Assembly (NCBI RefSeq): GCF_000725345.1
Contig: NZ_CP008852.1
Span: 672,001-736,000 of the forward strand
DNA: 64,000 bases
Source: Pelosinus sp. UFO1
GTDB lineage: Bacteria > Bacillota > Negativicutes > DSM-13327
Reading direction: 5' to 3'
Below are positions 39,474-48,120 of the stretch, one piece after another. Both the position numbers and the translations under genes were made by a program. The notes under the pieces are model-generated. The model worked only from the letters and a program-made list of their open reading frames with translations, was not told the DNA's origin and made no database searches. Within the stretch, counting starts at the first letter, position 1, and each line of letters begins with the position of its first letter.

Positions 39474-40396
39474 TGGATAGATTACCGAAGACAAATCTAA
39501 CAGCAAAGATCGTGGCTCTTGTTTTAGCGGTTATCCTATGGGTGTATGTAATGAATGAACAAAATCCTCCCGTTGAAGTAAATATGGAAGTGCCGTTAGA
39601 AATACGCAATACTTCCAGTTCTTTAGTGCCTGTAGATATTCCCGAATTTGTACGCATTAGGGTACGTGGGCCACGGACTTTGATCGCTGGACTTTCTCAG
39701 CAAGATATAAAAACATATGTTGATTTGCGAGGGTTAACTGAAGGACTTAATACAGTCAAGGTTCATACTACCGTTCCGACGAGTATGGAAGTAGTAGAAG
39801 TGATCCCTGAACGAGTTACCTTTCGCCTAGACCGTGTTGCAAATAGGCAGGTGCCGATTGAAGTTAGGTTAGCCGGATCGCCTTCGATTGATAGTGTTGT
39901 GGAGAAAATTAATTACAGCACCGCTCATGTAGTGGTAGAAGGGCCGAAAGGTTTATTAGATACAGTAGTTAAAGCGGTTGCTACAGTGGATGTTTCCGGG
40001 AAGAATACTGATTTTACTATATCTGCCCCTCTTATTTTGCTGGATCAGAATGGTAAAGAAATGGGAGAAGGAGTAAGTTTTAATCCGGGAAATGTGTCTG
40101 TTACCCTATCTTTTGCACCTAGTGTTAGCAAAAAAGTTATCGATACCAAACCTAGTGTTACTGGGGAATTGCCAAAGGGTTATATTATAAAACAGATTAT
40201 AACGAATCCACCTAGAGTTGAAGTAAGTGGCGCTCCTAACGTGGTAGAAAAAACAGACTTTATCTATACGGAACCTATCAGTTTGGATGGCATAGACAAA
40301 GATAAAGAGTTCGAAGTCAAGCTAATAGGAAAAGAGGGCATTGTGGTTCCGAAGAAGAGTATAAAAGTGAATATTAGTGTAATAAAACAGCAATGA
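39473..40396 (+). CDS. cdaR: YbbR-domain protein CdaR
   Basis: Membrane-anchored regulator of CdaA with extracytoplasmic YbbR repeats. A single N-terminal membrane anchor (about 12-25, IVALVLAVILWVYVMNEQ) and then several beta-rich YbbR domains (for example FVRIRVRGPRTLI, RQVPIEVRLAGSP, KPSVTGELPKGYIIKQI). 307 residues. ATG overlaps the cdaA stop by 1 base (TAATG), a sign of stoichiometric partners. Confidence 0.92.
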   Translation: MDRLPKTNLTAKIVALVLAVILWVYVMNEQNPPVEVNMEVPLEIRNTSSSLVPVDIPEFVRIRVRGPRTLIAGLSQQDIKTYVDLRGLTEGLNTVKVHTTVPTSMEVVEVIPERVTFRLDRVANRQVPIEVRLAGSPSIDSVVEKINYSTAHVVVEGPKGLLDTVVKAVATVDVSGKNTDFTISAPLILLDQNGKEMGEGVSFNPGNVSVTLSFAPSVSKKVIDTKPSVTGELPKGYIIKQIITNPPRVEVSGAPNVVEKTDFIYTEPISLDGIDKDKEFEVKLIGKEGIVVPKKSIKVNISVIKQQ

Positions 40397-40476
40397 TAGA
40401 AATACAGAAAAGAAAAAGTATAGGTATGGATGGATACCATACCTTACTTTCCTATAATAAAGGAGCGAAAAGCTAG

Positions 40477-42072
40477 TTGTTACGGATAATAAATATGCGG
40501 GTGCTGCTGGATACCAATACAACAATCAATAAGTTAGCAGCAAAAAGGCTGAAATTACCACCCCAAGCTGTGCTTGAGGTGGTCATTGTACGTAGGGCTC
40601 TTGATGCCCGTCGAAAAAATAACATAAGTTTTGTATACACTCTTGATGTAAAGACGGCGGTTCCAGAGGGGCAAGTCTTATCCCGCTTAAAGGGGGATAA
40701 GGATGTATCCCAGGTGGCTGAATATGTACCTGAACCCATTATATTGGGACTAGAAAAATTAGAACATCCTCCTGTAGTCATTGGTTTGGGGCCAGCAGGT
40801 ATGCTAGCAGCCCTAACCTTAGCGAAACATGGTTATCGTCCGTTGGTTTTAGAACGGGGACGAAAAATCGAAGATCGTACGAAAGATGTTAGTAAGTTTT
40901 GGCAGACAGGAAATTTTGACCCCATTTCCAACGTGCAGTTTGGAGAAGGGGGCGCAGGAACTTTTTCTGATGGAAAACTGACTACACGTGTAAATGATCC
41001 GTTAATGCGTCAGGTGCTGGAGCTTTTCGTTAAGGCGGGAGCACCCCAAGAGATTACTTATCTTCATAAACCACATATTGGCACTGATAAACTGAGAGAT
41101 GTTGTAAAGAATATACGGCAAGAAATCATCGCATTAGGCGGCCAAGTGGAGTTCGAAGCCAAGGTAACAGATGTTGATATAAAGGATGGACAGTTAAAAG
41201 GACTGGTTGTCAATGAAAATCGGTATATTCCTTGTTCGGTAGCTTTACTAGGTATTGGTCACAGCGCTCGGGATACCTATGAGATGCTTCACAAACAAGG
41301 TGTTGCTATGGAGGCAAAAGCCTTTGCCATTGGTGTCCGTATTGAACATCCCCAGGATGTAATTGATGTATCTCAGTATGGTATTTCGGCGGGGCATTCC
41401 CAGCTGCCTGCTGCGGATTATGCTCTTGTGTATCATGATAAAGACGCAGGCCGCACTGCCTACTCTTTTTGCATGTGCCCAGGTGGCCTAGTAGTAGCTG
41501 CCTCCTCTGAAACAGGAGGGGTAGTCACCAATGGGATGAGCCTGTATAATAGAGCATCAGGAGTAGCCAATAGTGCTTTGGTAGTTAATGTTACTCCAGA
41601 GGATTTTGGCAATGAAATATTGGGTGGTATTGCATTCCAGCGCAAATATGAACAATTAGCATTTTCCGTTGGTGGCAGTAATTACCATGCACCGTTACAG
41701 ACGGTGGGAGATTTTTTGGCAGGGACAACAGGTAGTACTACTTTTATTACAAAACCAAGTTATCGGCCGGGAACAGTTGCCACTGATTTGCGGCAATGCT
41801 TACCACAGTTTGTTACTGATACACTTGCGAAAGCATTGCCAGAATTTGAGCGAAAGATCAAAGGTTTTGCTCATCCCGAGGCTATCATGACAGGGGTGGA
41901 GACAAGAACCTCTGCACCTGTGCGTATTATAAGAAAAAGTGATTTTATTTCTTTGAATACAGAAGGGTTATATCCGATTGGGGAAGGCGCTGGTTATGCA
42001 GGTGGTATCATGAGTGCAGCTCTTGATGGCCTGAACTCTGCAATTGCTATTATTAAACAATATAAGGTGTAA
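40477..42072 (+). CDS. FAD-dependent dehydrogenase-like protein (COG2509 type)
   Basis: 531-residue flavoprotein of unknown substrate. N-terminal basic domain, then a dinucleotide-binding GLGPAGMLAAL (103-113) with the closing LVLERG strand, the FGEGGAGTFSDGKLTTR motif and a C-terminal YPIGEGAGYAGGIMSAALDG. TTG at 40477 is 11 bases after AAGGAG; ATG 40495 is an alternative. It is inserted between cdaR and glmM, which are usually adjacent in Bacillus. Function not known; a link to cell-wall or c-di-AMP metabolism is only positional. Confidence 0.85.
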   Translation: MLRIINMRVLLDTNTTINKLAAKRLKLPPQAVLEVVIVRRALDARRKNNISFVYTLDVKTAVPEGQVLSRLKGDKDVSQVAEYVPEPIILGLEKLEHPPVVIGLGPAGMLAALTLAKHGYRPLVLERGRKIEDRTKDVSKFWQTGNFDPISNVQFGEGGAGTFSDGKLTTRVNDPLMRQVLELFVKAGAPQEITYLHKPHIGTDKLRDVVKNIRQEIIALGGQVEFEAKVTDVDIKDGQLKGLVVNENRYIPCSVALLGIGHSARDTYEMLHKQGVAMEAKAFAIGVRIEHPQDVIDVSQYGISAGHSQLPAADYALVYHDKDAGRTAYSFCMCPGGLVVAASSETGGVVTNGMSLYNRASGVANSALVVNVTPEDFGNEILGGIAFQRKYEQLAFSVGGSNYHAPLQTVGDFLAGTTGSTTFITKPSYRPGTVATDLRQCLPQFVTDTLAKALPEFERKIKGFAHPEAIMTGVETRTSAPVRIIRKSDFISLNTEGLYPIGEGAGYAGGIMSAALDGLNSAIAIIKQYKV

Positions 42073-42115
42073 GGGCAACAGATCGTTGCCTAGAGAAGGG
42101 AGTAAGTAGATAGAT

Positions 42116-43459
42116 ATGGGTAGACTTTTTGGAACAGACGGAGTACGTGGGGTAGCCAATACTCAATTAACACCAGAATTGGCCTTTAAATTAGGTTGGG
42201 CAGCAACGACACATTTTGGCAGAGAACATCACACAAGTCCAACTATGTTAATCGGGCGAGATACACGGGTTTCAGGACATATGCTAGAAGCAGCTTTGGC
42301 AGCGGGGATTTGTTCTGCAGGAGGACAGGCTGTATTATTAGGCGTTGTACCAACTCCTGCAGTGGCGTATTTAGCCGGAAAGATAAATGCCCAAGCAGGT
42401 GTAGTGATTTCTGCATCTCACAATCCATATCCAGATAACGGGATCAAATTTTTTGCCGGTACAGGCTATAAATTACCTGATGCGGTAGAAGATGAATTGG
42501 AAGAATTGGTAAGTAACTATAAAGAAGACATGGATCGCCCTGTTGCCGATGGCATTGGTACCATTGTTCATCGACATGATTTGCTGAAGGTTTATATTGA
42601 TTATTTAGTAAGTACTGTAGATGTTGATTTTAAAGGCCTAAAGATGGTAGTCGATTGCGCGAATGGAGCGGCTTATGAAGTAGGGCCTATTGTATACCAG
42701 CGTTTGGGTGCTGAGGTTATTACCATAAATAACAAGCCAACAGGTACAAATATTAACGATAAATGTGGCTCTACCCATATGGAGGAATTACAGAAAGCAG
42801 TTGTAGATCATCAAGCGCATTTTGGCATTGCCCATGATGGGGATGCAGACCGTTGCCTAGCGGTAGATGAAAAGGGCGAAATCATCGATGGCGATCAAAT
42901 GATGGTTATCTGTACATTAGACCGCTTAAAAGAAAATAAACTAAAAGACAATACTCTTGTTGCTACGGTTATGAGTAATATCGGCTTGTACCAAGCGATA
43001 AAAAAGGCAGGGGGAAAAGTCGAAGTAACGGCAGTTGGTGACCGCTATGTACTAGAAGCCATGCTAGAAAAGTCATTAATGCTAGGCGGCGAGCAGTCAG
43101 GACACGTTATTTTTGCTGAGTATAGCACAACAGGTGATGGCGTATTAACCGCATTGCAATTAATTGCTGCTTTGAAAAAAAGTGGTAAAAGTATGTCGGA
43201 ATTAGCTTCTGTTATGACCCGATATCCTCAATTGCTTGTGAATGTTCGCGTAGAAAGCAAAGATGGCTGGGAAGAAAATCACGCGATTAAAGCTGCCATT
43301 GATAAAGGGAATTTAGAATTAGGTGATAATGGTCGTATTTTAGTGCGTCCCTCTGGCACGGAGCAATTGATTCGTGTAATGGCAGAAGGACCGAGTATGG
43401 AAGAACTAGATCGTATTGTAAATGAAATTGCTGCAGTTGTAAAAAAAGAACAAGGATGA
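42116..43459 (+). CDS. glmM: phosphoglucosamine mutase
   Basis: Converts glucosamine-6-P to glucosamine-1-P on the way to UDP-GlcNAc. The catalytic phosphoserine is S101 in VISASHNPYPDNG; Mg-binding HDGDADRCLAVD and sugar-binding GEQSGHVIF are present; the C-terminal RPSGTEQLIRVMAEGP binds phosphate. 447 residues. Operon partner of cdaA/cdaR; GlmM is a known negative modulator of CdaA in other Firmicutes. Confidence 0.97.
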   Translation: MGRLFGTDGVRGVANTQLTPELAFKLGWAATTHFGREHHTSPTMLIGRDTRVSGHMLEAALAAGICSAGGQAVLLGVVPTPAVAYLAGKINAQAGVVISASHNPYPDNGIKFFAGTGYKLPDAVEDELEELVSNYKEDMDRPVADGIGTIVHRHDLLKVYIDYLVSTVDVDFKGLKMVVDCANGAAYEVGPIVYQRLGAEVITINNKPTGTNINDKCGSTHMEELQKAVVDHQAHFGIAHDGDADRCLAVDEKGEIIDGDQMMVICTLDRLKENKLKDNTLVATVMSNIGLYQAIKKAGGKVEVTAVGDRYVLEAMLEKSLMLGGEQSGHVIFAEYSTTGDGVLTALQLIAALKKSGKSMSELASVMTRYPQLLVNVRVESKDGWEENHAIKAAIDKGNLELGDNGRILVRPSGTEQLIRVMAEGPSMEELDRIVNEIAAVVKKEQG

Positions 43460-43496
43460 GTTGACCAAAGTCACTCTTTATATTACAATGAGATAT

Positions 43497-43524
43497 GCAA
43501 AGGAGCACACTAGTGCTCCTTTGC
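43497..43524. terminator. perfect hairpin after glmM (terminator-like, no T-tract)
   Basis: GCAAAGGAGCAC / GTGCTCCTTTGC with an ACTA loop, a perfect 12-bp stem. It is followed by ATATGTATACT rather than Ts, so termination would be weak; it may also act as an mRNA-stabilising or partial terminator structure between glmM and glmS. Confidence 0.6.
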
Positions 43525-43552
43525 ATATGTATACTATAAATGGAGGTGAGAA

Positions 43553-43600
43553 ATGGATAAGCAACGGAATTTTAGTAGAAACTATTCTTTACTAGACTAA
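43553..43600 (+). CDS. possible 15-residue leader peptide upstream of the glmS ribozyme
   Basis: ATG at 43553 with GGAGGTG 6-8 bases upstream encodes MDKQRNFSRNYSLLD and stops at TAA 43600, 19 nt before the ribozyme cleavage site. The strong ribosome binding site is the only coding evidence; composition and length give no support. Could be chance. Confidence 0.4.
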   Translation: MDKQRNFSRNYSLLD

Positions 43601-43611
43601 GAACAGTTATG

Positions 43612-43798
43612 GTGTAATAGCGCTGGAGCTTGCTTATCATTATTCACATTTTAGTGGTATCCTTTAGTAAGGGATATTCAAGCAAGCAGACGAGGAAGAG
43701 GTTTATCGAAAATTCAGCGGATACCTCTCGGCTACTCTGCGGCCGCCAAACAGCGACAAAACTGTAGGGCAACTTACAGGACAAAACGTCTGAGGCAG
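43612..43798 (+). ncRNA. glmS ribozyme/riboswitch
   Basis: Glucosamine-6-phosphate dependent self-cleaving RNA in the glmS 5' UTR. Conserved core pieces are in order: AGCGCTGGAGCTTGC at the cleavage site (cut expected between A43619 and G43620), GACGAGGAAGAGGTTTATCG, AATTCAGCGGATACCTCT, GCCGCCAAACAGCGACAAAA and GTAGGGCAACTTACAGGACA, closing with AAAACGTCTGAGGC. High glucosamine-6-P would trigger cleavage and loss of glmS mRNA. The feature covers most of the 390-bp glmM-glmS gap. Confidence 0.95.
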
Positions 43799-43849
43799 AT
43801 TTAACAGAATGATTTGATTTTTGTATTGAAATTTAGGAGGAATTACCAT

Positions 43850-45679
43850 ATGTGTGGTATTGTTGGTTATATCGGCCCTAAACAGGCCTCAACATTTTTG
43901 ATTGAAGGTTTAAGTAAATTAGAGTACCGGGGTTATGACTCTGCCGGTATTGCTGTATATGATGGAACTCAGGTTCATGTAGAAAAAAGTGTAGGTCGTT
44001 TGGCTAACTTAGAAAAAAAATTAGATAATGAGCAATTAATCGGTAATCTAGGAATTGGTCATACTCGTTGGGCAACTCATGGTCGTCCTTCCGATGTAAA
44101 TTCTCATCCTCATACAGATTGTACTGGGGATTTTGTAGTCGTGCATAATGGTATCATTGAAAACTATATGCACCTCAAAGAAAAACTGATTGCCAAAGGC
44201 CATGTTTTTACTTCTGAAACAGATACAGAAGTAGTGGCTCATTTAGTAGAAGAGCATTACAAAGGTGATTTTGAAGCGGCAGTTAAAAAAGTATTGTCTG
44301 AAATTGAAGGCTCTTATGCATTGGTCTTTATGACCAAACATGAACCAGATAAGATTATTTGTACGAAACAAGATAATCCTTTGGTTATTGGCTTGGGTGA
44401 AGGGGAAAACTTTATTGCTTCCGACATTCCTGCTATCATTAACCGTACTCGTAAAACCTATATTTTAAGTGACGGAGAATTGGCTGTTGTCACGAAGGAC
44501 TCTGTATGGGTTATGAATCGTCAAGGTGTACCCATTACTAAAAAAGTATTTGAAGTAAATTGGGATGCAGAAGCTGCTGAAAAAGGCGGCTATGAGCATT
44601 TCATGATCAAAGAGATCTATGAACAACCAAAAGCAATTCGCGAAACCATGTCAAGCCGTTTAGCAAAAGATGATAGCCATATCATACTAGACGAATTGAA
44701 ATGGACGAAGCACGAAATAGCAGCTATTAAGAAAGTTGTAATCGTAGCTTGCGGTACAGCGTATCATGCTGGTATCGTAGGAAAATATTATATTGAATCA
44801 TTAGCGCGCATTCCTGTAGAGGTAGATGTTGCCTCTGAATTCCGTTACCGTTCGCCGTTAGTGGATGAAAATACGCTAGCTATCGTAGTCAGCCAGTCAG
44901 GTGAAACCCTAGATACCTTAGCTGCTTTGAAAGAAGCCAAACGCCTTGGTGCCAAAACTTTGGCAATTACCAACGTAGTCGGTTCTTCCATTTCCCGTGA
45001 AGCGGATCAAGTAATTTATACTTGGGCAGGTCCAGAAATCGCAGTAGCTTCTACAAAAGCATATACTACTCAGCTTGTGAGTATGGCAATGCTGGCAATT
45101 TATATTGCCGGACTACGTGAGAACATTTCAGCCGAACGCAGTCGCGAACTTATTTCCGGATTGCGGAACCTACCTGCTCAATTGCATGAAATCCTTGAAG
45201 ATGTAGAATCCATTAAGACTTTTGCTCAACAGTATGGTTTTAACGAAGATGTATTCTTCATTGGACGTTCATTAGATTACGCAGTAGCATTAGAAGGTGC
45301 TCTCAAACTAAAAGAAATTTCCTATATTCATGCAGAAGCTTATGCTGCTGGTGAATTGAAACATGGTACGTTAGCTCTTATCATTGAAGGTGTACCTGTT
45401 ATCGCCCTAGCTACGCAACATGATGTATATGATAAAACCCTAAGTAATATTAAGGAAGTCAAAGCCCGTGATGCTGTTGTTATCGGTATAGCCCAGCAAG
45501 GTGATGACCAAATTAACAAATACGTAGATCACGCTATATTCATCCCTCAAGCTGACAAATTCTTGGCTCCAATACTTGCAGTCATCCCACTTCAATTATT
45601 GGCATACTACGCTGCTATCACTCGTGGTTGTGACGTAGATAAACCAAGAAACTTGGCGAAGTCAGTAACTGTAGAATAG
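43850..45679 (+). CDS. glmS: glutamine-fructose-6-phosphate aminotransferase (isomerizing)
   Basis: First committed step to UDP-GlcNAc. ATG 43850 (MCGIVGYIG) with AGGAGG; Cys2 is the amidotransferase nucleophile, so upstream in-frame ATGs are not used. N-terminal class II glutaminase (to about 240) and two SIS domains with VVSQSGETLDTL. The C-terminus reads DVDKPRNLAKSVTVE, the highly conserved end that Tn7-type transposons recognise in other bacteria. 609 residues. Controlled by the upstream ribozyme. Its last 20 codons recur at 46180 and 61519. Confidence 0.98.
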   Translation: MCGIVGYIGPKQASTFLIEGLSKLEYRGYDSAGIAVYDGTQVHVEKSVGRLANLEKKLDNEQLIGNLGIGHTRWATHGRPSDVNSHPHTDCTGDFVVVHNGIIENYMHLKEKLIAKGHVFTSETDTEVVAHLVEEHYKGDFEAAVKKVLSEIEGSYALVFMTKHEPDKIICTKQDNPLVIGLGEGENFIASDIPAIINRTRKTYILSDGELAVVTKDSVWVMNRQGVPITKKVFEVNWDAEAAEKGGYEHFMIKEIYEQPKAIRETMSSRLAKDDSHIILDELKWTKHEIAAIKKVVIVACGTAYHAGIVGKYYIESLARIPVEVDVASEFRYRSPLVDENTLAIVVSQSGETLDTLAALKEAKRLGAKTLAITNVVGSSISREADQVIYTWAGPEIAVASTKAYTTQLVSMAMLAIYIAGLRENISAERSRELISGLRNLPAQLHEILEDVESIKTFAQQYGFNEDVFFIGRSLDYAVALEGALKLKEISYIHAEAYAAGELKHGTLALIIEGVPVIALATQHDVYDKTLSNIKEVKARDAVVIGIAQQGDDQINKYVDHAIFIPQADKFLAPILAVIPLQLLAYYAAITRGCDVDKPRNLAKSVTVE

Positions 45680-45689
45680 TAAAATGATG

Positions 45690-45735
45690 AACCGCCCCTG
45701 TCCTCAAAATGCTTGAGGGTAGGGGCGGTTTTTTT
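45690..45735 (+). terminator. glmS terminator (original copy)
   Basis: AACCGCCCCTGTCCTCAA / TTGAGGGTAGGGGCGGTT 18-bp stem with two G-T wobbles, 5-nt loop, then TTTTT. Two diverged copies of it occur at 46251 and 61589. Confidence 0.95.
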
Positions 45736-45909
45736 GACAAGAAACGTCCTCATTGTCATTTTGGTTATGTTCTACATAAATGGGTAATTTTCCGCAAAAA
45801 GGAATATTTATGTTGAAAGATATTTTAATTTATTATATTATAGATGGGTTGCGAATTTAATACTTTATATATTAACTTAATTTACAGGTTTCGAAAGGTG
45901 GAATAATAT

Positions 45910-46020
45910 ATGTATGAATTAATAAAATATGGATCAGTTGGGTTATGTCTAGCTTTTATAATATATGCTATTTATTTAACGGCAACAGGTAAAGCTAAGT
46001 TTCAACAAAAGAAAAAATAA
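45910..46020 (+). CDS. 36-residue single-membrane-segment peptide
   Basis: MYELIKYGSVGLCLAFIIYAI... ends in a basic tail GKAKFQQKKK. One hydrophobic segment (about 8-24) and a positive C-terminus predict a small inner-membrane protein, N-out. ATG has GAAAGGTGG 8-9 bases upstream. No family recognised. The first 20 bases of the gene recur at 61146, where the frame is broken. Located 230 bp after the glmS terminator at the start of the accessory block. Confidence 0.6.
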   Translation: MYELIKYGSVGLCLAFIIYAIYLTATGKAKFQQKKK

Positions 46021-46105
46021 AAGCAGGGCATAATAGTAACAAATAAGGGTAACATGTAGAGTTATTTTCTCTATTACCCCTTTATTTTTTATAATCTATA
46101 CGCCG

Positions 46106-46133
46106 ATATAGGGCGCGACGGAAGCAGATGGGG
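46106..46133. repeat. 28-bp GC-rich element, copy 1
   Basis: ATATAGGGCGCGACGGAAGC followed by AGATGGGG. The other copies are at 52544 and 61185; each pair differs at only one or two positions of 28. No gene follows directly; the glmS 3'-end copy begins 47 bp downstream. Function unknown. Confidence 0.8.
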
Positions 46134-46179
46134 ACGTGGTTTTGTCTTTGTTTAAGGCAACTATTACCCCAAATTGGGC

Positions 46180-46239
46180 ACTCGTGGTAGTGACATAGAT
46201 AAACCAAGGAATTTGGATAAGTCAGTAACTGTAGAATAA
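46180..46239 (+). pseudogene. displaced copy of the last 20 codons of glmS (copy B)
   Basis: In-frame TRGSDIDKPRNLDKSVTVE then TAA, 53 of 60 bases identical with 45620-45679. No glmS body precedes it and there is no start codon. Four codons carry replacements (relative to glmS: C to S, V to I, A to D) and others are silent, so it derives from a coding glmS end that diverged elsewhere. Followed by its own copy of the glmS terminator. Confidence 0.85.
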
Positions 46240-46250
46240 TAAAAAATGAT

Positions 46251-46293
46251 AACCGCCCCTATCCTCTAAATACTTGAGGATAGGGGCGGTTTC
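46251..46293 (+). terminator. glmS-type terminator, copy B
   Basis: AACCGCCCCTATCCTC / GAGGATAGGGGCGGTT: 16-bp perfectly Watson-Crick stem, where the glmS original has two wobbles. T-tract short (TTTCTG). Confidence 0.85.
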
Positions 46294-46610
46294 TGCATTT
46301 AATAATTAGAGTTTTTGTTCTTTTTAGAAAGAAATTTTTTGCTGTATGGAAGGGAAAGAGTCAATTTTTACTATAAGTCAAGTCTGACCCCGATTACTGC
46401 TTACTGTAATTTTTGCACCAGAACCAAGGTTTTTTCACTTTGTTTTCAGACTTATACGTTATATTGATAGGATAAGCTTACCCATAATCTTTCTCCCATT
46501 AACACGAATAATACAAATAAGGTCATCCTTGTTAGTAAGTTATATCTATAGGACAGATATAATGCTGATTAATAGGAGAGCAACATTAACTAAAAAGGAG
46601 AGATATTAGT
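46294..46610. other. intergenic DNA before the glycosyltransferase
   Basis: No gene seen. The first 80 bp (TTCTTTTTAGAAAG...AGAGTCAA) resembles 61640-61700 downstream of copy C. A TATAAT at 46558-46563 with no good -35 could drive the next gene. A CAAGTCTGACCCCGATT string at 46379 recalls repeat ends near REP-type transposases, but no transposase is present. Confidence 0.5.
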
Positions 46611-47576
46611 ATGCAACATATTTCAATTGTGGTACCTGTTTTTAACGAACAGGAGAATATAAAGATATTTTACCAAGAGGTATGTAACTATATGGAACCA
46701 CTAGGTTATTTATTTGAATTGATTTTTGTTGATGATGGTTCCACTGATGGAACCATTCTCATTCTTGAGGAGTTATCTAAGGCAGATACAAGGGTTCAAG
46801 CACTTCTCCTGGCCCGTAATTTTGGACACCAAGTAGCATTGACCTGTGGTCTTGATTACGCAAAAGGTGATGCGGTCATTACCATGGATGGCGACATGCA
46901 GCACCCGCCAGAAATGCTGCCTCTGCTACTAGGTAAATGGGAAGAAGGCTTCCAGGTGGTTCAGACCATTCGAGTTGATACACGAGATGTTTCTTTGTTT
47001 AAGAAATGTACATCTGCTATGTTCTATCGTTTAATCAATGCCATGTCTGATATTCATATCGTGGAAGGCGGATCGGATTTTCGATTACTAGATAAAAAAG
47101 TTGTACAGACTTTTCGGCGCTTTAAAGAAAAAGCTCGGTTTATTAGAGGAATCATTGGGGCAATGGGTTACAGGCAGGTACAGGTGGAGTTTGTAGCTCC
47201 ACCTCGTTATGCAGGTAAGTCCAAATTCTCGGTGAGAAAAATGTTTACCTTTGCCCTAGATGGCATTACTGCATACTCAAAATTACCTCTACGCTTTGCC
47301 CTTTATCTGGGGTTGTTTTTTGGTTTCCTGAGTTTCGCGCTGACGCTAAATGTTTTGTATACCAAAACTTTCACTTCAGATGCCATTCCTGGGTGGGCTA
47401 CAATCGCGGCTAGCGTACTGTTACTTGGTGGTCTTCAACTCGTTGGCTTGGGAATTGTTGGTGAATATGTGGGGCGTATTTTTGAAGAAGTCAAGCAACG
47501 CCCTCTTTATTGGGTGTGTGATGAATTGAAGAGTAGTGCACAAGTTAGACCTAAACAAAAGAATACGGTAGCGTGA
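46611..47576 (+). CDS. membrane-bound family 2 glycosyltransferase (GtrB/DPM1-like)
   Basis: Transfers a sugar from a nucleotide donor to polyprenyl phosphate or similar. GT-A fold: VVPVFNEQENI, DDGSTD (41-46), MDGDMQHPP with metal-binding D93/D95, and the GGSDFRLLDKKVV segment. The C-terminal two hydrophobic segments (about 225-250 and 262-285) anchor it. 321 residues. ATG with AAAGGAG. Probable role: lipid-linked sugar for envelope glycan modification; acceptor unknown. First intact gene of the accessory block. Confidence 0.88.
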   Translation: MQHISIVVPVFNEQENIKIFYQEVCNYMEPLGYLFELIFVDDGSTDGTILILEELSKADTRVQALLLARNFGHQVALTCGLDYAKGDAVITMDGDMQHPPEMLPLLLGKWEEGFQVVQTIRVDTRDVSLFKKCTSAMFYRLINAMSDIHIVEGGSDFRLLDKKVVQTFRRFKEKARFIRGIIGAMGYRQVQVEFVAPPRYAGKSKFSVRKMFTFALDGITAYSKLPLRFALYLGLFFGFLSFALTLNVLYTKTFTSDAIPGWATIAASVLLLGGLQLVGLGIVGEYVGRIFEEVKQRPLYWVCDELKSSAQVRPKQKNTVA

Positions 47577-47601
47577 TAATGCTAATTCTGGCAACTATTT
47601 G

Positions 47602-47721
47602 AAAGTATCTATACAAGAAAAAGCTGGACTTGGACTGTCAATCGTTAAAGGGATAGTAAAGGCTCATAATGGGACAATCAAGGTAGAAAGTACGCCGAGG
47701 TGGGGAGTGCCTATTGTTATG
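47602..47721 (+). pseudogene. remnant of a sensor histidine kinase (ATPase end)
   Basis: Translates as VSIQEKAG fused to LGLSIVKGIVKAHNGTIKVES and TPRWGVPIV: the G2 box and end of a HATPase_c domain, with the N and G1 boxes deleted between VSIQEKA and GLGLS. No start codon. Part of a decayed two-component system with the response-regulator piece at 48121. Confidence 0.75.
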
Positions 47722-47726
47722 ACATC

Positions 47727-47858
47727 GGATTTTTGGATTACGCTCAAAAGGACAATGCTACACGTGATGTGATTCGTACAGCAAAGTATAAAAAAGAACT
47801 TGTTGATCGTAGAGTTATGGAAAAGTTTCATATTAAGAACGTATTGGGAACGGCATAG
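47727..47858 (+). pseudogene. 43-codon C-terminal fragment of an unidentified protein
   Basis: Open frame GFLDYAQKDNATRDVIRTAK and on to VMEKFHIKNVLGTA then TAG, highly charged and without a start. It looks like the end of a real protein stranded in the decayed region, but I do not recognise the family. Confidence 0.35.
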
Positions 47859-47906
47859 GCTCGACTGGGGAATAGTGACAGAGGAAGAACTAGATAAAAA
47901 TTATAG

Positions 47907-47996
47907 CCTGAAGTCAAGGTAGATGCAAAAACAGGCTCGGTTATCAAAGTCGAGCATGATGACGATACCGAAACAAATGATGATGCAAACGGATAA
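47907..47996 (+). pseudogene. C-terminal remnant of a PepSY-domain protein
   Basis: Frame PEVKVDAKTGSVIKVEHDDD followed by TETNDDANG and TAA. PEV-x-VDAKTG-x-V is the typical last strand of PepSY repeats, with an acidic tail. The upstream part is lost (frame broken before 47907). PepSY genes commonly sit beside two-component genes, consistent with the neighbouring remnants. Confidence 0.7.
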
Positions 47997-48009
47997 AGCG
48001 TAGCATACT

Positions 48010-48053
48010 AAGAGAGCCTTATTGCCCAATCGTGGTGAAAAGGCTCTCTTTTC
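48010..48053 (+). terminator. terminator after the PepSY remnant
   Basis: AAGAGAGCCTT / AAGGCTCTCTT 11-bp perfect stem, 19-nt loop, TTCC tail with stem-end Ts. It appears to have survived from the lost operon. Confidence 0.8.
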
Positions 48054-48120
48054 CTTATAGAATTTAATTTATAGTGAAAGCTAAAGGAATATATATATTC
48101 TTGCTGAAGAGGGTGAAGAC

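Noticed and set aside
46106-46160. GC-rich element considered as a c-di-GMP or other riboswitch
   Set aside because: It lacks the GGCAAACC/GGACGCAAAGCC-type core of GEMM and any other consensus I know, and copy 1 precedes no gene.
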